Shown: one piece after another, positions 26,749 to 34,418 of the stretch | How the letters are laid out: each line of letters starts with the position of its first letter | Position numbering within the stretch: position 1 is the first letter of the stretch | NCBI RefSeq assembly: GCF_002968015.1 | Contig: NZ_PUIP01000001.1 | Coordinates: 124,001 to 188,000 of the forward strand | DNA: 64,000 nucleotides | Direction: 5' to 3' | DNA from: Massilia phosphatilytica | GTDB lineage: Bacteria > Pseudomonadota > Gammaproteobacteria > Burkholderiales > Burkholderiaceae_D | The notes under the pieces: generated by a model | The model's database searches: none | Told to the model about the DNA's origin: nothing | The model's input: only the letters and a program-made list of their open reading frames with translations | Position numbers and translations under genes: made by a program

Positions 26749-26754
26749 TATAAT
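26749..26754 (+). promoter_or_regulatory. Possible -10 element for pssA
   Basis: A consensus TATAAT about 50 bases before pssA. The -35 region 17 bases upstream (TCGCTA) is weak, so this is only a candidate sigma-70 promoter. Confidence 0.4.
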
Positions 26755-26800
26755 GGCGGGGTCCGCGCCTCCCCGGTGCATTGTTGAGAAAAAGAAACCT

Positions 26801-27661
26801 ATGCCGACACTTCCCCGACGCCGCAAACCCGGCGCCATCAAGGCGCCCCGCTTCGCCCGCTTCAGCCGCGTCCGCAAGACGGACGCCGCCGCGTCCCGCC
26901 CGCGCCGGGGCATCTACCTGCTGCCGAACGCCTTCACGACGGCCGCGCTGTTCGGCGGCTTCTACGCGATCGTGATGGCGATGAACCAGCGCTTCGACCA
27001 CGCCTGCTGGGCCGTGTTCATCGCGATGGTGCTGGACAGCCTGGACGGCCGCGTCGCGCGCCTGACGAACACGCAATCCGAATTCGGCGCGCAGTACGAC
27101 AGCCTGTCCGACATGGTCTCGTTCGGCGCCGCGCCGGCCCTCGTCATCTACGAATGGTCGCTGCGCGGCCTGGGCAAGCTGGGCTGGATCGCCGCGTTCG
27201 TCTACTGCGCCGGCGCCGCGCTGCGCCTGGCCCGCTTCAACACGAACATCGAGGTGGTCGACAAGCGCTTCTTCCAGGGCTTGCCGAGCCCGGCCGCGGC
27301 GGCCCTCGTCGTCGGCTTCGTGATGATGATGACGGACCCGGACATCAACGTCAGCGCGCGCAAGGTCGACTGGATCTCGTGGGGCATCGCGCTGTTCGCG
27401 GGCCTGACGATGGTGACCAACGTCCCGTTCTACAGCTTCAAGGACGTCAATTTCCGCAAGTCGGTGCCGTTCATCGTCGTGTTCCTGATCGCGCTCGCGC
27501 TGGCGCTGCTGGCGATCGACCCGCCCAAGGTGCTGTGGCCGCTGTTCGTCGTGTATGGCCTGTCGGGCTATGCGGTGTATTTGTACCGCCTCGCGAAGGG
27601 CAAGCCCGTCAGCATCGTCCAGACGGATGAAGAGACGCTCGATCCGAGCGAGCGCCGCTGA
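26801..27661 (+). CDS. pssA: CDP-diacylglycerol-serine O-phosphatidyltransferase
   Basis: 286-residue inner-membrane enzyme making phosphatidylserine from CDP-diacylglycerol and serine, the precursor of phosphatidylethanolamine. The CDP-alcohol phosphotransferase signature is intact: DSLDGRVARLTNTQSEFG then QYDSLSDMVSFG (DxxDGxxAR...GxxxDxxxD), followed by six or so membrane helices. The basic, soluble N terminus (about 45 residues) is longer than the core family. Start taken at MPTLPRRRK; an upstream in-frame reading adds 16 unrelated residues. Confidence 0.94.
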   Translation: MPTLPRRRKPGAIKAPRFARFSRVRKTDAAASRPRRGIYLLPNAFTTAALFGGFYAIVMAMNQRFDHACWAVFIAMVLDSLDGRVARLTNTQSEFGAQYDSLSDMVSFGAAPALVIYEWSLRGLGKLGWIAAFVYCAGAALRLARFNTNIEVVDKRFFQGLPSPAAAALVVGFVMMMTDPDINVSARKVDWISWGIALFAGLTMVTNVPFYSFKDVNFRKSVPFIVVFLIALALALLAIDPPKVLWPLFVVYGLSGYAVYLYRLAKGKPVSIVQTDEETLDPSERR

Positions 27662-27670
27662 CGCGGCGCC

Positions 27671-27694
27671 AAAAAAATGCCCCAGGCGGGGCAT
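27671..27694 (-). terminator. Terminator for the phasin gene
   Basis: TGCCCC-aggc-GGGGCA stem whose minus-strand reading is followed by seven T. A second stem CGGGACC-gtgcgc-GGTCCCG at 27704-27723 may serve pssA on the plus strand. Confidence 0.65.
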
Positions 27695-27741
27695 CGTGTT
27701 AAACGGGACCGTGCGCGGTCCCGTTGTCGTTTCAGCTCGCG

Positions 27742-28350
27742 TCAACTTGCCTTGGTCGCAGACTTGCCTTGTTGACCGGCCTGGACGTTGCCCTGGAACG
27801 AGGCGCCACGTGCATCGGCTTCGGCGCGCGCGCCGGCCTCCGCGCCGTTACCGCCGCTCTGCAGGTTGCCGCGGTGGACGCTGCCATTCGCGTCACTCTG
27901 CTGGAACGGATCGCGGAAGTTCTTCAGCGTGTCCTGCTGGGTGCGCAGGCTGTTCTGCGTTTCCTCCGACGCGGCGCGCGCCACCTCGTCGGCCAGGGAC
28001 TTTGCCGTACGCGACGTCTGGGGGACGTGCTGCTCGGCGACGCGGGCCAGTTCGACCTGGGAATCGGCCACGACACGCGACAGATGCTGCTGGTAGGCAC
28101 GCAGCTTTTCCGCCGCCGGTTGGGCGCGCGCTGCAGCAGCCGAGATGGCCTCGGTGGGGTGCCTGGTCGTCAACAGTTGTTGACTGGCGATATTTGTCTC
28201 TTCCAGCAGCGTCTGGCTCAGCTGGATGTTTGCCTCGACGATGTTCTGGATCGAACGCGACCACAACTTCGACACGTCGTTGAGAAAGGCGACCTGTGCG
28301 TCCAGGTGCGAACGGACTGCGGGCGTAACGGATTGCGAGAATAGGAACAT
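27742..28350 (-). CDS. phaP: Phasin family protein
   Basis: 202-residue phasin that coats polyhydroxyalkanoate granules. The N-terminal ~120 residues carry the phasin helices (LDAQVAFLNDVSKLWSRSIQ, NIVEANIQLSQTLLEETNIA); the rest is a low-complexity Gly/Gln/Ala tail. No signal peptide. MFLFSQSVTP is chosen as the start because ATGAGGTCATCC upstream supplies a ribosome site. TGC-rich sequence 90-120 bases upstream resembles targets of the PHA regulator PhaR. Convergent with pssA. Confidence 0.85.
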   Translation of the reverse strand: MFLFSQSVTPAVRSHLDAQVAFLNDVSKLWSRSIQNIVEANIQLSQTLLEETNIASQQLLTTRHPTEAISAAAARAQPAAEKLRAYQQHLSRVVADSQVELARVAEQHVPQTSRTAKSLADEVARAASEETQNSLRTQQDTLKNFRDPFQQSDANGSVHRGNLQSGGNGAEAGARAEADARGASFQGNVQAGQQGKSATKAS

Positions 28351-28680
28351 GGATGACCTCATTAATTAAAGTGTATCCGCTGTGTGGATTGCGATGCTGT
28401 AGCATAAAAATGCCTGGAATCAATCAATTTCGGGATTCTGCATCGCACAATCGCGCTGCACTGCAAAAATGCGTTCCAGCGCGAGTTCGTTAGCCTAGAC
28501 CACTTCTGTGACTTTTCAAGGTCGATTTCAATCGTGCGTGTGGGGTTTTTGTCTGCTCGGCCTATCCTCCCATCTTTTCGGCCAATCGATTTTTTTCTCA
28601 GTATTTGCCGGGAAACTAATGCTGGATTGCTGCGCTGCAGCAGTTCTGTCGGGAGAGTATCGAAAAAGGGCGCGTTAGAA
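28351..28680. other. 330-base gap holding the phasin promoter; candidate PhaR box
   Basis: No gene seen on either strand. The half nearest the phasin gene has a TGC-rich tract at 28439-28473 (TGCATCGCAC, CGCTGCACTGCAAAAATGCG); PhaR-type repressors are known to bind TGC-containing repeats before phasin genes. The other half is AT-rich and undistinguished and lies beyond the 3' end of the next minus-strand gene. Confidence 0.35.
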
Positions 28681-29403
28681 TCAGTCCCGGGCCGTGCGCC
28701 ATTCCTGCGCGTTGGCCGTCGACTCGTGCTCCGGGCAGTTGGTCTGCCGCCACTTGCCGTGCTTTTCGATCATGTCGATGCTGGTCGCGGGCGAGCGCTC
28801 CGTCATGCAATAGGTGCTGCCGCCCGTGACGATGCGCGTGCGGCGGGCGCCGTCGCCCGTGTTGTTGATGAGCTCGTCCATGCCGGGCCCCAGCCTGGCG
28901 GCGGCCGCGATGCCCTTGCGCAGGCGGATCTGCGCGCTGTCCGGCGGCGCGACGATATAGGGATTGTTTTCCTTGCGCAGCGCGCGGTCGATGGCGCCCA
29001 CGTCGCGGCGTGCGCGTTCCAGCATCGTGGCGCCGGCGGACGGCGCCGCGGGTGCCGCGGCCGGCGTGGGTGTGCTTGCGCTCGCGGGCATGTCGGCGGG
29101 AGGCGGCGCTACGGCCGGCGCCTCCGGCACGGTCACGCGGGGCAGGGTGATCGCGCCCGCGCGCGGCAGCACGCGCGGGCGCACGGGCACTTGCTCCTCT
29201 TTTTCGCGCCGTGGCTGCGGCATGGCGGGCGCCGGCAGCCGTATCCACTGGATCGTGGAGCGCGGCGGATCGGGCGTGATGGTGGGCGTATGGCGCGTCA
29301 TCTGCCAGCCCAGGATCAGGACGGCATGGACGACGAGGGTGACCGCGATGCCGACGTGGCGGCGGTCGCGCGGAGGAAGCAGGGCAGGTGCGGTGGCGAT
29401 CAT
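28681..29403 (-). CDS. Uncharacterised membrane-anchored protein, TonB-like N terminus
   Basis: 240-residue protein not recognised as a named family. One N-terminal membrane helix (about 17-35: GIAVTLVVHAVLILGWQM) is followed by a long Pro/Ala-rich periplasmic linker (60-130) as in TonB or energy-transducer proteins, then a conserved-looking end: ARRDVGAIDRALRKENNPY, LGPGMDELINNTGDG, STYCMTERSP, KWRQTNCPEHES with two cysteines that could form a disulfide. No TonB C-terminal domain motif (YP) is seen. Probably an inner-membrane protein with a periplasmic domain. Confidence 0.6.
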   Translation of the reverse strand: MIATAPALLPPRDRRHVGIAVTLVVHAVLILGWQMTRHTPTITPDPPRSTIQWIRLPAPAMPQPRREKEEQVPVRPRVLPRAGAITLPRVTVPEAPAVAPPPADMPASASTPTPAAAPAAPSAGATMLERARRDVGAIDRALRKENNPYIVAPPDSAQIRLRKGIAAAARLGPGMDELINNTGDGARRTRIVTGGSTYCMTERSPATSIDMIEKHGKWRQTNCPEHESTANAQEWRTARD

Positions 29404-29465
29404 GTCGGCCCAGTATAGCCAGCGCCGATCGCCACATCCTCACACATTATTGCCGCCGGCGGGGA

Positions 29466-29972
29466 TCAGCGGCGGCGGAAGCGGTCGTCGTACAGCGGAT
29501 CGGGGCCGTTGAGCATCTGGCGCACGACGCCCTGCGCATCGAAGTGCACGTTCATCATCGAATTCCACACGCCCGCTTCCTTGTAGCGGTAGGACCAGAC
29601 CTCGTAGTCGTGCGCGTACACGCGCGAGACCTCGGCGGGACGGCCGAAGTTGCGCAGGATGTCGTCCTTGGTCCAGCGGTCGACTTTCACCTTCGCGAAA
29701 TTCTCGCTCGTGAGGACCTGGTCGTATGCGACAAGGCGGCCGTCCGGGCCAATGCGCGCCATGTACTGGAACTGGCCCATCGGTTGGCCGCGGTATTCGA
29801 GCACCTGGCCGCCGGCGGGGTCGGGATAGACGGCGTTCGGCTGCCCGAGCTGCGCGGTGACCGCGGCCAGCGGCGCGCCCACGGGTGGCGGCTGGCGCAG
29901 CAGCGTGGTGCAGCCGGACAGGACCAGCGTCAAGGCGGTCGCGCACAGGGTCGAACGGAGCAGGGTAGTCAT
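29466..29972 (-). CDS. BamE/SmpA-like outer-membrane lipoprotein, paralogue 1
   Basis: 168-residue lipoprotein: signal peptide with lipobox LSGC (Cys21), then two copies of a small beta-alpha unit, one around VGAPLAAVTAQLGQPNAVYP and one around WTKDDILRNFGRPAEVSRVY, the arrangement of SmpA/BamE-type folds. Very similar in sequence to the gene just upstream, pointing to a local duplication. True BamE function in outer-membrane assembly is not shown; it is a related lipoprotein. Confidence 0.8.
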   Translation of the reverse strand: MTTLLRSTLCATALTLVLSGCTTLLRQPPPVGAPLAAVTAQLGQPNAVYPDPAGGQVLEYRGQPMGQFQYMARIGPDGRLVAYDQVLTSENFAKVKVDRWTKDDILRNFGRPAEVSRVYAHDYEVWSYRYKEAGVWNSMMNVHFDAQGVVRQMLNGPDPLYDDRFRRR

Positions 29973-29986
29973 CGCGATCTCCTGGT

Positions 29987-30490
29987 TTACAGGCCCTTCG
30001 AACGGTCGTCGAGCAGCGGGTCCGGGGTGTTGCCCGTGCGCCGTACCTCGCCCCGCACATTGAAATTGATGTTCATGTACGAGTTCCAGATGCCGTCCTG
30101 CTTGTAGCGGTACGACCAGACTTCGTCGCCCGTCGCGCGGTCGCGCGAGACCTCGGCGGGGCGGCCGAAATTGCGCAGGACGTCATCCTTGGTCCAGCGC
30201 GCCGGCTGCACCTTGGCGAAGTTTTCGCTGGTGAGCACCTGGTCGTACGAGACGAGGCGGCCGTCGGCGCCGATGCGCGCCATGTGCTGGAACTGGCCCA
30301 TCGGCTGGCCGCGGTATTCGAGCACCTGGCCGCCTTCCGGATCGGGGTAGACGGCGTCCGGCTTGCCCAGTTTGGCGGTAACGTCGGCCAGCGGCGTGCC
30401 GGCGCGCGGTGCGCGGCTGAAGGTCGAGCAGGCGGACAGGGACAGGGCGAACGCCACGATGGCGGCGGTGTTGACGAGAGTGTTTTTCAT
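29987..30490 (-). CDS. BamE/SmpA-like outer-membrane lipoprotein, paralogue 2
   Basis: 167-residue tandem paralogue of the previous gene, with lipobox LSAC (Cys21) and the same blocks (YPDPEGGQVLEYRGQPMGQF, LTSENFAKV, WTKDDVLRNFGRPAEVSRD, EVWSYRYKQDGIWNSYMNIN). Start at MKNTLVNTA gives a proper signal peptide; a longer upstream reading does not. Fourteen bases separate the two genes, so they form one transcript, this copy first. Confidence 0.8.
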   Translation of the reverse strand: MKNTLVNTAAIVAFALSLSACSTFSRAPRAGTPLADVTAKLGKPDAVYPDPEGGQVLEYRGQPMGQFQHMARIGADGRLVSYDQVLTSENFAKVQPARWTKDDVLRNFGRPAEVSRDRATGDEVWSYRYKQDGIWNSYMNINFNVRGEVRRTGNTPDPLLDDRSKGL

Positions 30491-30586
30491 GGTTGTATGG
30501 TTCAGCGGGGATGCCATTGTGGCATCGCCAACCCGTCGATTTTAACGGAAGCGGCGGAAAAACTGGCCTCGTCCGCGCTTTTCACA

Positions 30587-30592
30587 TATACT
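30587..30592 (+). promoter_or_regulatory. Possible -10 element of the rpsO promoter
   Basis: TATACT about 90 bases before rpsO, leaving a long untranslated leader that contains the stem CGGTGC...GCACCG (about 30633-30662). S15 leaders in other bacteria fold and allow autoregulation; whether this one does is unknown. No clear -35. Confidence 0.35.
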
Positions 30593-30679
30593 TCCCGGTC
30601 TTGGCCTTCGGGCCAGGGTTTTTATTAATTCACGGTGCGCTGGGTTCCGACTCTTGCACCGCATGTGAAAGGCAACATC

Positions 30680-30937
30680 ATGACCGTAGAAAACATCAAC
30701 AAGGCCGCGATCATCGCGGACAACGCACGCGGCGACAAAGACACCGGTTCGCCGGAAGTCCAGGTTGCACTGCTGACCGCCCGTATCAACGAACTGAACG
30801 GCCACTTCAAGGAACACCAGAAGGATCACCACTCCCGTCGTGGCCTGATCATGATGGTCAACCGTCGTAAGAGCCTGCTGGCTTACCTGAAGGCCAAGGA
30901 TCTGAACCGTTCTGATCGCCAAGCTCGGCCTGCGTAA
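30680..30937 (+). pseudogene. rpsO: 30S ribosomal protein S15, 3' end frameshifted
   Basis: S15 binds the central domain of 16S rRNA. Residues 1-75 ([18 protein letters not shown] through [20 protein letters not shown] to KDLNR) are a normal S15. After KDLNR the frame gives SDRQARPA and stops, 85 residues in all. The usual ending (R-Y-x-x-LI-x-x-LGLR-K) is still present in another frame: positions 30912-30941 read LIAKLGLRK then TAA. About eight bases, encoding the Tyr-Arg-Asp part, are missing after the CGT at 30908-30910. This is either a real lesion in a core ribosomal gene or a sequence error; the rest of the gene is undamaged, which favours error or a very recent change. Confidence 0.85.
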
Positions 30938-30982
30938 GTAATCAGCAGTTCCTGAGCATTGCGCCAGACGGCTCAAGCTTCG

Positions 30983-31021
30983 AAATGCCTGCGTCAGTTC
31001 TACTGTCGCGGGCATTTTTCG
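30983..31021 (+). terminator. Terminator/attenuator between rpsO and pnp
   Basis: Stem AATGCCTGCG...CGCGGGCATT with a 15-base loop followed by TTTTCGTTTT. In the classical rpsO-pnp arrangement such a hairpin limits read-through into pnp. Confidence 0.6.
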
Positions 31022-31119
31022 TTTTGGTCGTCGTTGAGTTTTACCCTGTAGAAAGTCGGAACGTCGTGAGGTGAACGACAGCGCCTGAAAATCTGTCGGC
31101 AAATAGAAAGGGATTACCC

Positions 31120-33228
31120 ATGTTTAACAAAGTTACGAAAACCTTCCAGTACGGCGACCATACCGTCACCCTCGAGACCGGCGAAATCGCCCGTCAAGCC
31201 AGTGGCGCCGTCCTCGTGTCGGTCGAAGACACCGTCGTGCTCGCGACCGTCGTCGCCAAGAAGGATGCCAAGCCAGGCCAGGACTTCTTCCCGCTGACCG
31301 TCGACTACATCGAGAAGAGCTACGCCGCGGGCAAGATCCCGGGCGGCTTCTTCAAGCGTGAAGGCCGTCCGTCGGAGAAGGAGACGCTGACGTCGCGCCT
31401 GATCGACCGTCCGATCCGTCCGCTGTTCCCGGAAGGCTATCTGAACGAAGTCCAGGTAATCATCCACGTCCTGTCGGTCAACCCGGAAATCGATCCGGAC
31501 ATCCCGTCGATGATCGGCGCCTCGGCTGCCCTGTGCATCGCCGGCATCCCGTTCAACGGCCCGATCGGCGCGGCCCGCGTCGGCTACGCGAACGGCCAGT
31601 ACATCCTGAACCCGACCACCACCCAGCTGAAGACCTCGCAGATGGACCTCGTCGTCGCCGGTACCGAGCACGCCGTGCTGATGGTCGAATCCGAAGCGCA
31701 GCAGCTGTCGGAAGAAGTCATGCTGGGCGCGGTCGTCTACGGCCACGAGCAGATGAAGGCCGTGATCGACGCGATCCACGCGCTGGTCGAAGAAGGCGGC
31801 AAGCCGGAAGTCGAATGGGCGCCGGCACCGAAGAACGAGGCACTGATCGCCCAGGTCGCACAACTGGCCGACGCGAAGATCCGCGACGCCTACCAGACCC
31901 GCGAAAAATCGGCGCGCCAGCAAAAGCTGAAGGCGCTGTCGACCGAAGTGCTGGCTGGCCTGGCCGAGCAAGGCGTCGAAGCGGATGCAGCCGAAGTCGG
32001 CAACATCCTGTTCGACATGGAAGCCAAGGTCGTGCGTTCGCAGATCCTGGAAGGCGAGCCGCGCATCGACGGCCGCGACACCCGCACCGTGCGTCCGATC
32101 TCGATCCGCACGAGCGTCCTGCCGCGCACCCACGGTTCCGCGCTGTTCACCCGCGGCGAAACCCAGGCCCTCGTGATCGCCACGCTGGGCACGGGCCGCG
32201 ACAGCCAGAAGATCGACGCGCTGATGGGCGAGTACACCGACGACTTCATGATGCATTACAACATGCCCCCGTTCGCCACCGGTGAAACCGGCCGCGTGGG
32301 CACGCCGAAGCGCCGCGAAATCGGCCACGGCCGCCTGGCCAAGCGCGCGCTGGTCGCTGCGCTGCCGTCGCCGGAAGAGTTCAGCTACTCGGTCCGCCTG
32401 GTGTCGGAAATCACCGAGTCGAACGGTTCCTCGTCGATGGCTTCCGTCTGCGGCGGCTGCCTGGCACTGATGGACGCCGGCGTCCCGATGAAGGCCCACG
32501 TGGCCGGCATCGCGATGGGCCTGATCAAGGAAGGCGGCAAGTTCGCCGTCCTGACCGACATCCTGGGCGATGAAGACCACCTGGGCGACATGGACTTCAA
32601 GGTCGCCGGCACCACCGCAGGCATCACCGCGCTGCAGATGGACATCAAGATCCAGGGCATCACCAAGGAAATCATGCAGGTGGCACTGGCGCAAGCCAAG
32701 GAAGCCCGCCAGCATATCCTGGTCGAGATGCAGAAGGCCGTGCCGTCCGTGAAGACGGAACTGTCGGACTTCGCACCGCGCCTGATCACCATCAAGATCA
32801 ACCCGGAGAAGATCCGTGACGTGATCGGCAAGGGCGGCGCCGTGATCCGCGCGCTGACCGAAGAAACCGGCACGCAGATCGACATCACCGACGAAGGCAT
32901 CGTGACCATCGCGTCGGTCGACGCCGCCGCCGGCCAGGAAGCCAAGCGCCGTATCGAAGAGCTGACGGCATCGGTCGAAGTGGGCAAGACCTACGACGGC
33001 ACCGTGCTGAAACTGCTGGACTTCGGCGCCATCGTCCAGGTCATGCCGGGCAAGGACGGCCTGCTGCACATCTCGCAGATCGCCAACGAGCGTGTGAACG
33101 CCGTTGCCGACTACCTGAAAGAAGGCCAGCAAGTGCGCGTGAAGGTCCTCGAGACCGACGAGCGCGGCCGTCTGAAGCTGTCGATGAAGGCAGCGGCTGC
33201 GGACGACGCGGCGGCAGCGGCGCAGTAA
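31120..33228 (+). CDS. pnp: Polyribonucleotide nucleotidyltransferase (PNPase)
   Basis: 702-residue trimeric 3'-5' phosphorolytic exoribonuclease, part of RNA decay. Two RNase PH domains (about 1-220 and 310-540; phosphate-site residues in [17 protein letters not shown]), a KH domain ([20 protein letters not shown], near 560-620) and an S1 domain ([29 protein letters not shown], near 620-690). Normal length. AAAGGGA ribosome site. Standard partner of rpsO. Confidence 0.97.
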   Translation: MFNKVTKTFQYGDHTVTLETGEIARQASGAVLVSVEDTVVLATVVAKKDAKPGQDFFPLTVDYIEKSYAAGKIPGGFFKREGRPSEKETLTSRLIDRPIRPLFPEGYLNEVQVIIHVLSVNPEIDPDIPSMIGASAALCIAGIPFNGPIGAARVGYANGQYILNPTTTQLKTSQMDLVVAGTEHAVLMVESEAQQLSEEVMLGAVVYGHEQMKAVIDAIHALVEEGGKPEVEWAPAPKNEALIAQVAQLADAKIRDAYQTREKSARQQKLKALSTEVLAGLAEQGVEADAAEVGNILFDMEAKVVRSQILEGEPRIDGRDTRTVRPISIRTSVLPRTHGSALFTRGETQALVIATLGTGRDSQKIDALMGEYTDDFMMHYNMPPFATGETGRVGTPKRREIGHGRLAKRALVAALPSPEEFSYSVRLVSEITESNGSSSMASVCGGCLALMDAGVPMKAHVAGIAMGLIKEGGKFAVLTDILGDEDHLGDMDFKVAGTTAGITALQMDIKIQGITKEIMQVALAQAKEARQHILVEMQKAVPSVKTELSDFAPRLITIKINPEKIRDVIGKGGAVIRALTEETGTQIDITDEGIVTIASVDAAAGQEAKRRIEELTASVEVGKTYDGTVLKLLDFGAIVQVMPGKDGLLHISQIANERVNAVADYLKEGQQVRVKVLETDERGRLKLSMKAAAADDAAAAAQ

Positions 33229-33263
33229 GTTGCTTGCCGGACGCTGCGGCGTCCAGTCGATGA

Positions 33264-33297
33264 AAACCGCCAGCGCGTGAGCCTGGCGGTTTTTTTA
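33264..33297 (+). terminator. Rho-independent terminator after pnp
   Basis: AACCGCCAG-cgcgtgag-CTGGCGGTT-type stem followed by a T run. Marks the end of the conserved rpsO-pnp segment. Confidence 0.88.
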
Positions 33298-33320
33298 CGT
33301 CTGCCCAGCCGTTATTTTTG

Positions 33321-33344
33321 TTGGTGCTAAATTTGGTACTGAAT
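33321..33344. promoter_or_regulatory. Candidate antitoxin operator (12-base direct repeat)
   Basis: TTGGTGCTAAAT followed directly by TTGGTACTGAAT, ten of twelve bases alike, 45 bases before the antitoxin start. Toxin-antitoxin modules usually repress themselves from sites in this position. Confidence 0.4.
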
Positions 33345-33389
33345 TTAGATATTTCGTGATAGGATGCTGTCATCGACCGTGGAGGCACC

Positions 33390-33665
33390 ATGAACTTCGT
33401 GCAGAACATTCAACCCATCAGCTACCTGAAAACGAACACCAGCGATGTGGTCAAACAGGTGCAGGAGACGCGCGAGCCTGTGATGATCACCGTGAACGGG
33501 AAGGTTCAGGCTGTCATCCAGGATCCCTTGAGCTATCAGAAAATGCAGGATCAGCTCACGATGCTTCGCATTCTTGCTCATGGCCAGAAGCAAATCGAAA
33601 AAGGCGAAGTGACCGATCATGACGATCTCTTTGCCCGGTTCGAAGCCGAAGACAAGGAAAGCTGA
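33390..33665 (+). CDS. Phd/YefM family antitoxin
   Basis: 91-residue antitoxin. The N-terminal Phd/YefM DNA-binding fold is clear: IQPISYLKTNTSDVVKQVQE, REPVMITVNGKVQAVIQDP, SYQKMQDQ; the acidic C terminus (EVTDHDDLFARFEAEDKES) would wrap the toxin. GGAGGCACC ribosome site. Eight bases before the toxin gene. Confidence 0.9.
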   Translation: MNFVQNIQPISYLKTNTSDVVKQVQETREPVMITVNGKVQAVIQDPLSYQKMQDQLTMLRILAHGQKQIEKGEVTDHDDLFARFEAEDKES

Positions 33666-33673
33666 ACACCTTC

Positions 33674-33994
33674 ATGAACATTATCTGGACCGATGCCGCG
33701 CGCGACGATCTGCTGGAGATCCGCGACTACCTGAAGCTGTATCAGTCGCCGGCATTCGTCAGGAAGGCCACCGAACAGATCCGCGACGAGGTCGGGTCAC
33801 TCAAGGACTGGCCATCCAAAGGCATCTATGTGAAGGAATTGGAGGAGCTTCAACTCGAGCCGTATCGCGAGCTCCTCGCGGGCCAGCACCGCATCATCTT
33901 CGAACGTGCGAGCGAAGCGTTCTACGTTCACATCGTCTGTCACGCGAGCCGCGATCTCGAAGCGCTGTTGCGGCGCCGGCTGTTGGCGGGGTAA
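33674..33994 (+). CDS. RelE/ParE family toxin
   Basis: 106-residue type II toxin. ParE-type features: IWTDAARDDLLEIRDYL at the start, the basic YRELLAGQHRIIFERA strand region, and HIVCHASRDLEALL near the end. ParE toxins poison DNA gyrase while RelE toxins cut mRNA; the fold alone does not decide. It starts 8 bases after its antitoxin. The pair sits at the left end of the block between pnp and qor. Confidence 0.88.
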   Translation: MNIIWTDAARDDLLEIRDYLKLYQSPAFVRKATEQIRDEVGSLKDWPSKGIYVKELEELQLEPYRELLAGQHRIIFERASEAFYVHIVCHASRDLEALLRRRLLAG

Positions 33995-34032
33995 AAAAAA
34001 ACCGCCGGTGCGTCAACCTGGCGGTTCTTTTC
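33992..34032. terminator. Bidirectional terminator after the toxin gene
   Basis: AACCGCC...GGCGGTT stem with an A run on its left and TTCTTTT on its right, serving the toxin gene on plus and the small secreted-protein gene on minus. Confidence 0.7.
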
Positions 34033-34056
34033 TGTCCAGCGCGGGGGCTGTGCGGC

Positions 34057-34263
34057 TCAGGCGGCGAGCTTGGCTTTCTGGGCAGCGGTCAGGCGCTTGC
34101 CGACGACGACGATCGTGATGGCTGGTGCCGTCGGCACGGCCTGGACGACGGTCCGCGAGGCCACTTCCAGCGGCGCGGCGGGAGCCGCGAAGGTATTCGA
34201 GATGCTCGCTGCCACGACCAGGGCTGCGACGAAGATGGCTTCCATGTTTTTTGCGATGTTCAT
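34057..34263 (-). CDS. Small secreted protein of unknown function
   Basis: 68 residues: MNIAKNMEAIFVAALVVAAS with a predicted signal peptide cut near TFA-AP, then a short mature part (VEVASRTVVQ-like, AITIVVVGKRL, TAAQKAKLAA). The start was set by CGGAGAT eight bases before ATGAAC; the ATG two codons earlier is too near. No family recognised. It is a real-looking gene (signal peptide, ribosome site, own terminator). Confidence 0.55.
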   Translation of the reverse strand: MNIAKNMEAIFVAALVVAASISNTFAAPAAPLEVASRTVVQAVPTAPAITIVVVGKRLTAAQKAKLAA

Positions 34264-34418
34264 TCTCATATCTCCGTTTCGTTTGACTGTAAGCACATTA
34301 TGGGAACGGATGAGATATAAATCCAATTTCAAGTTCAAATACTCAGCATTACCCAAGTAAATATCTTGCCGACCGGAAGCGATTGAGATATCACGGCGAT
34401 GAATAAGTTAATCGGAGT

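Noticed and set aside
33390-33994. Toxin-antitoxin pair as evidence for a prophage or integrative element
   Set aside because: No integrase, recombinase, phage or conjugation gene and no attachment-site repeat found; chromosomal modules are common.
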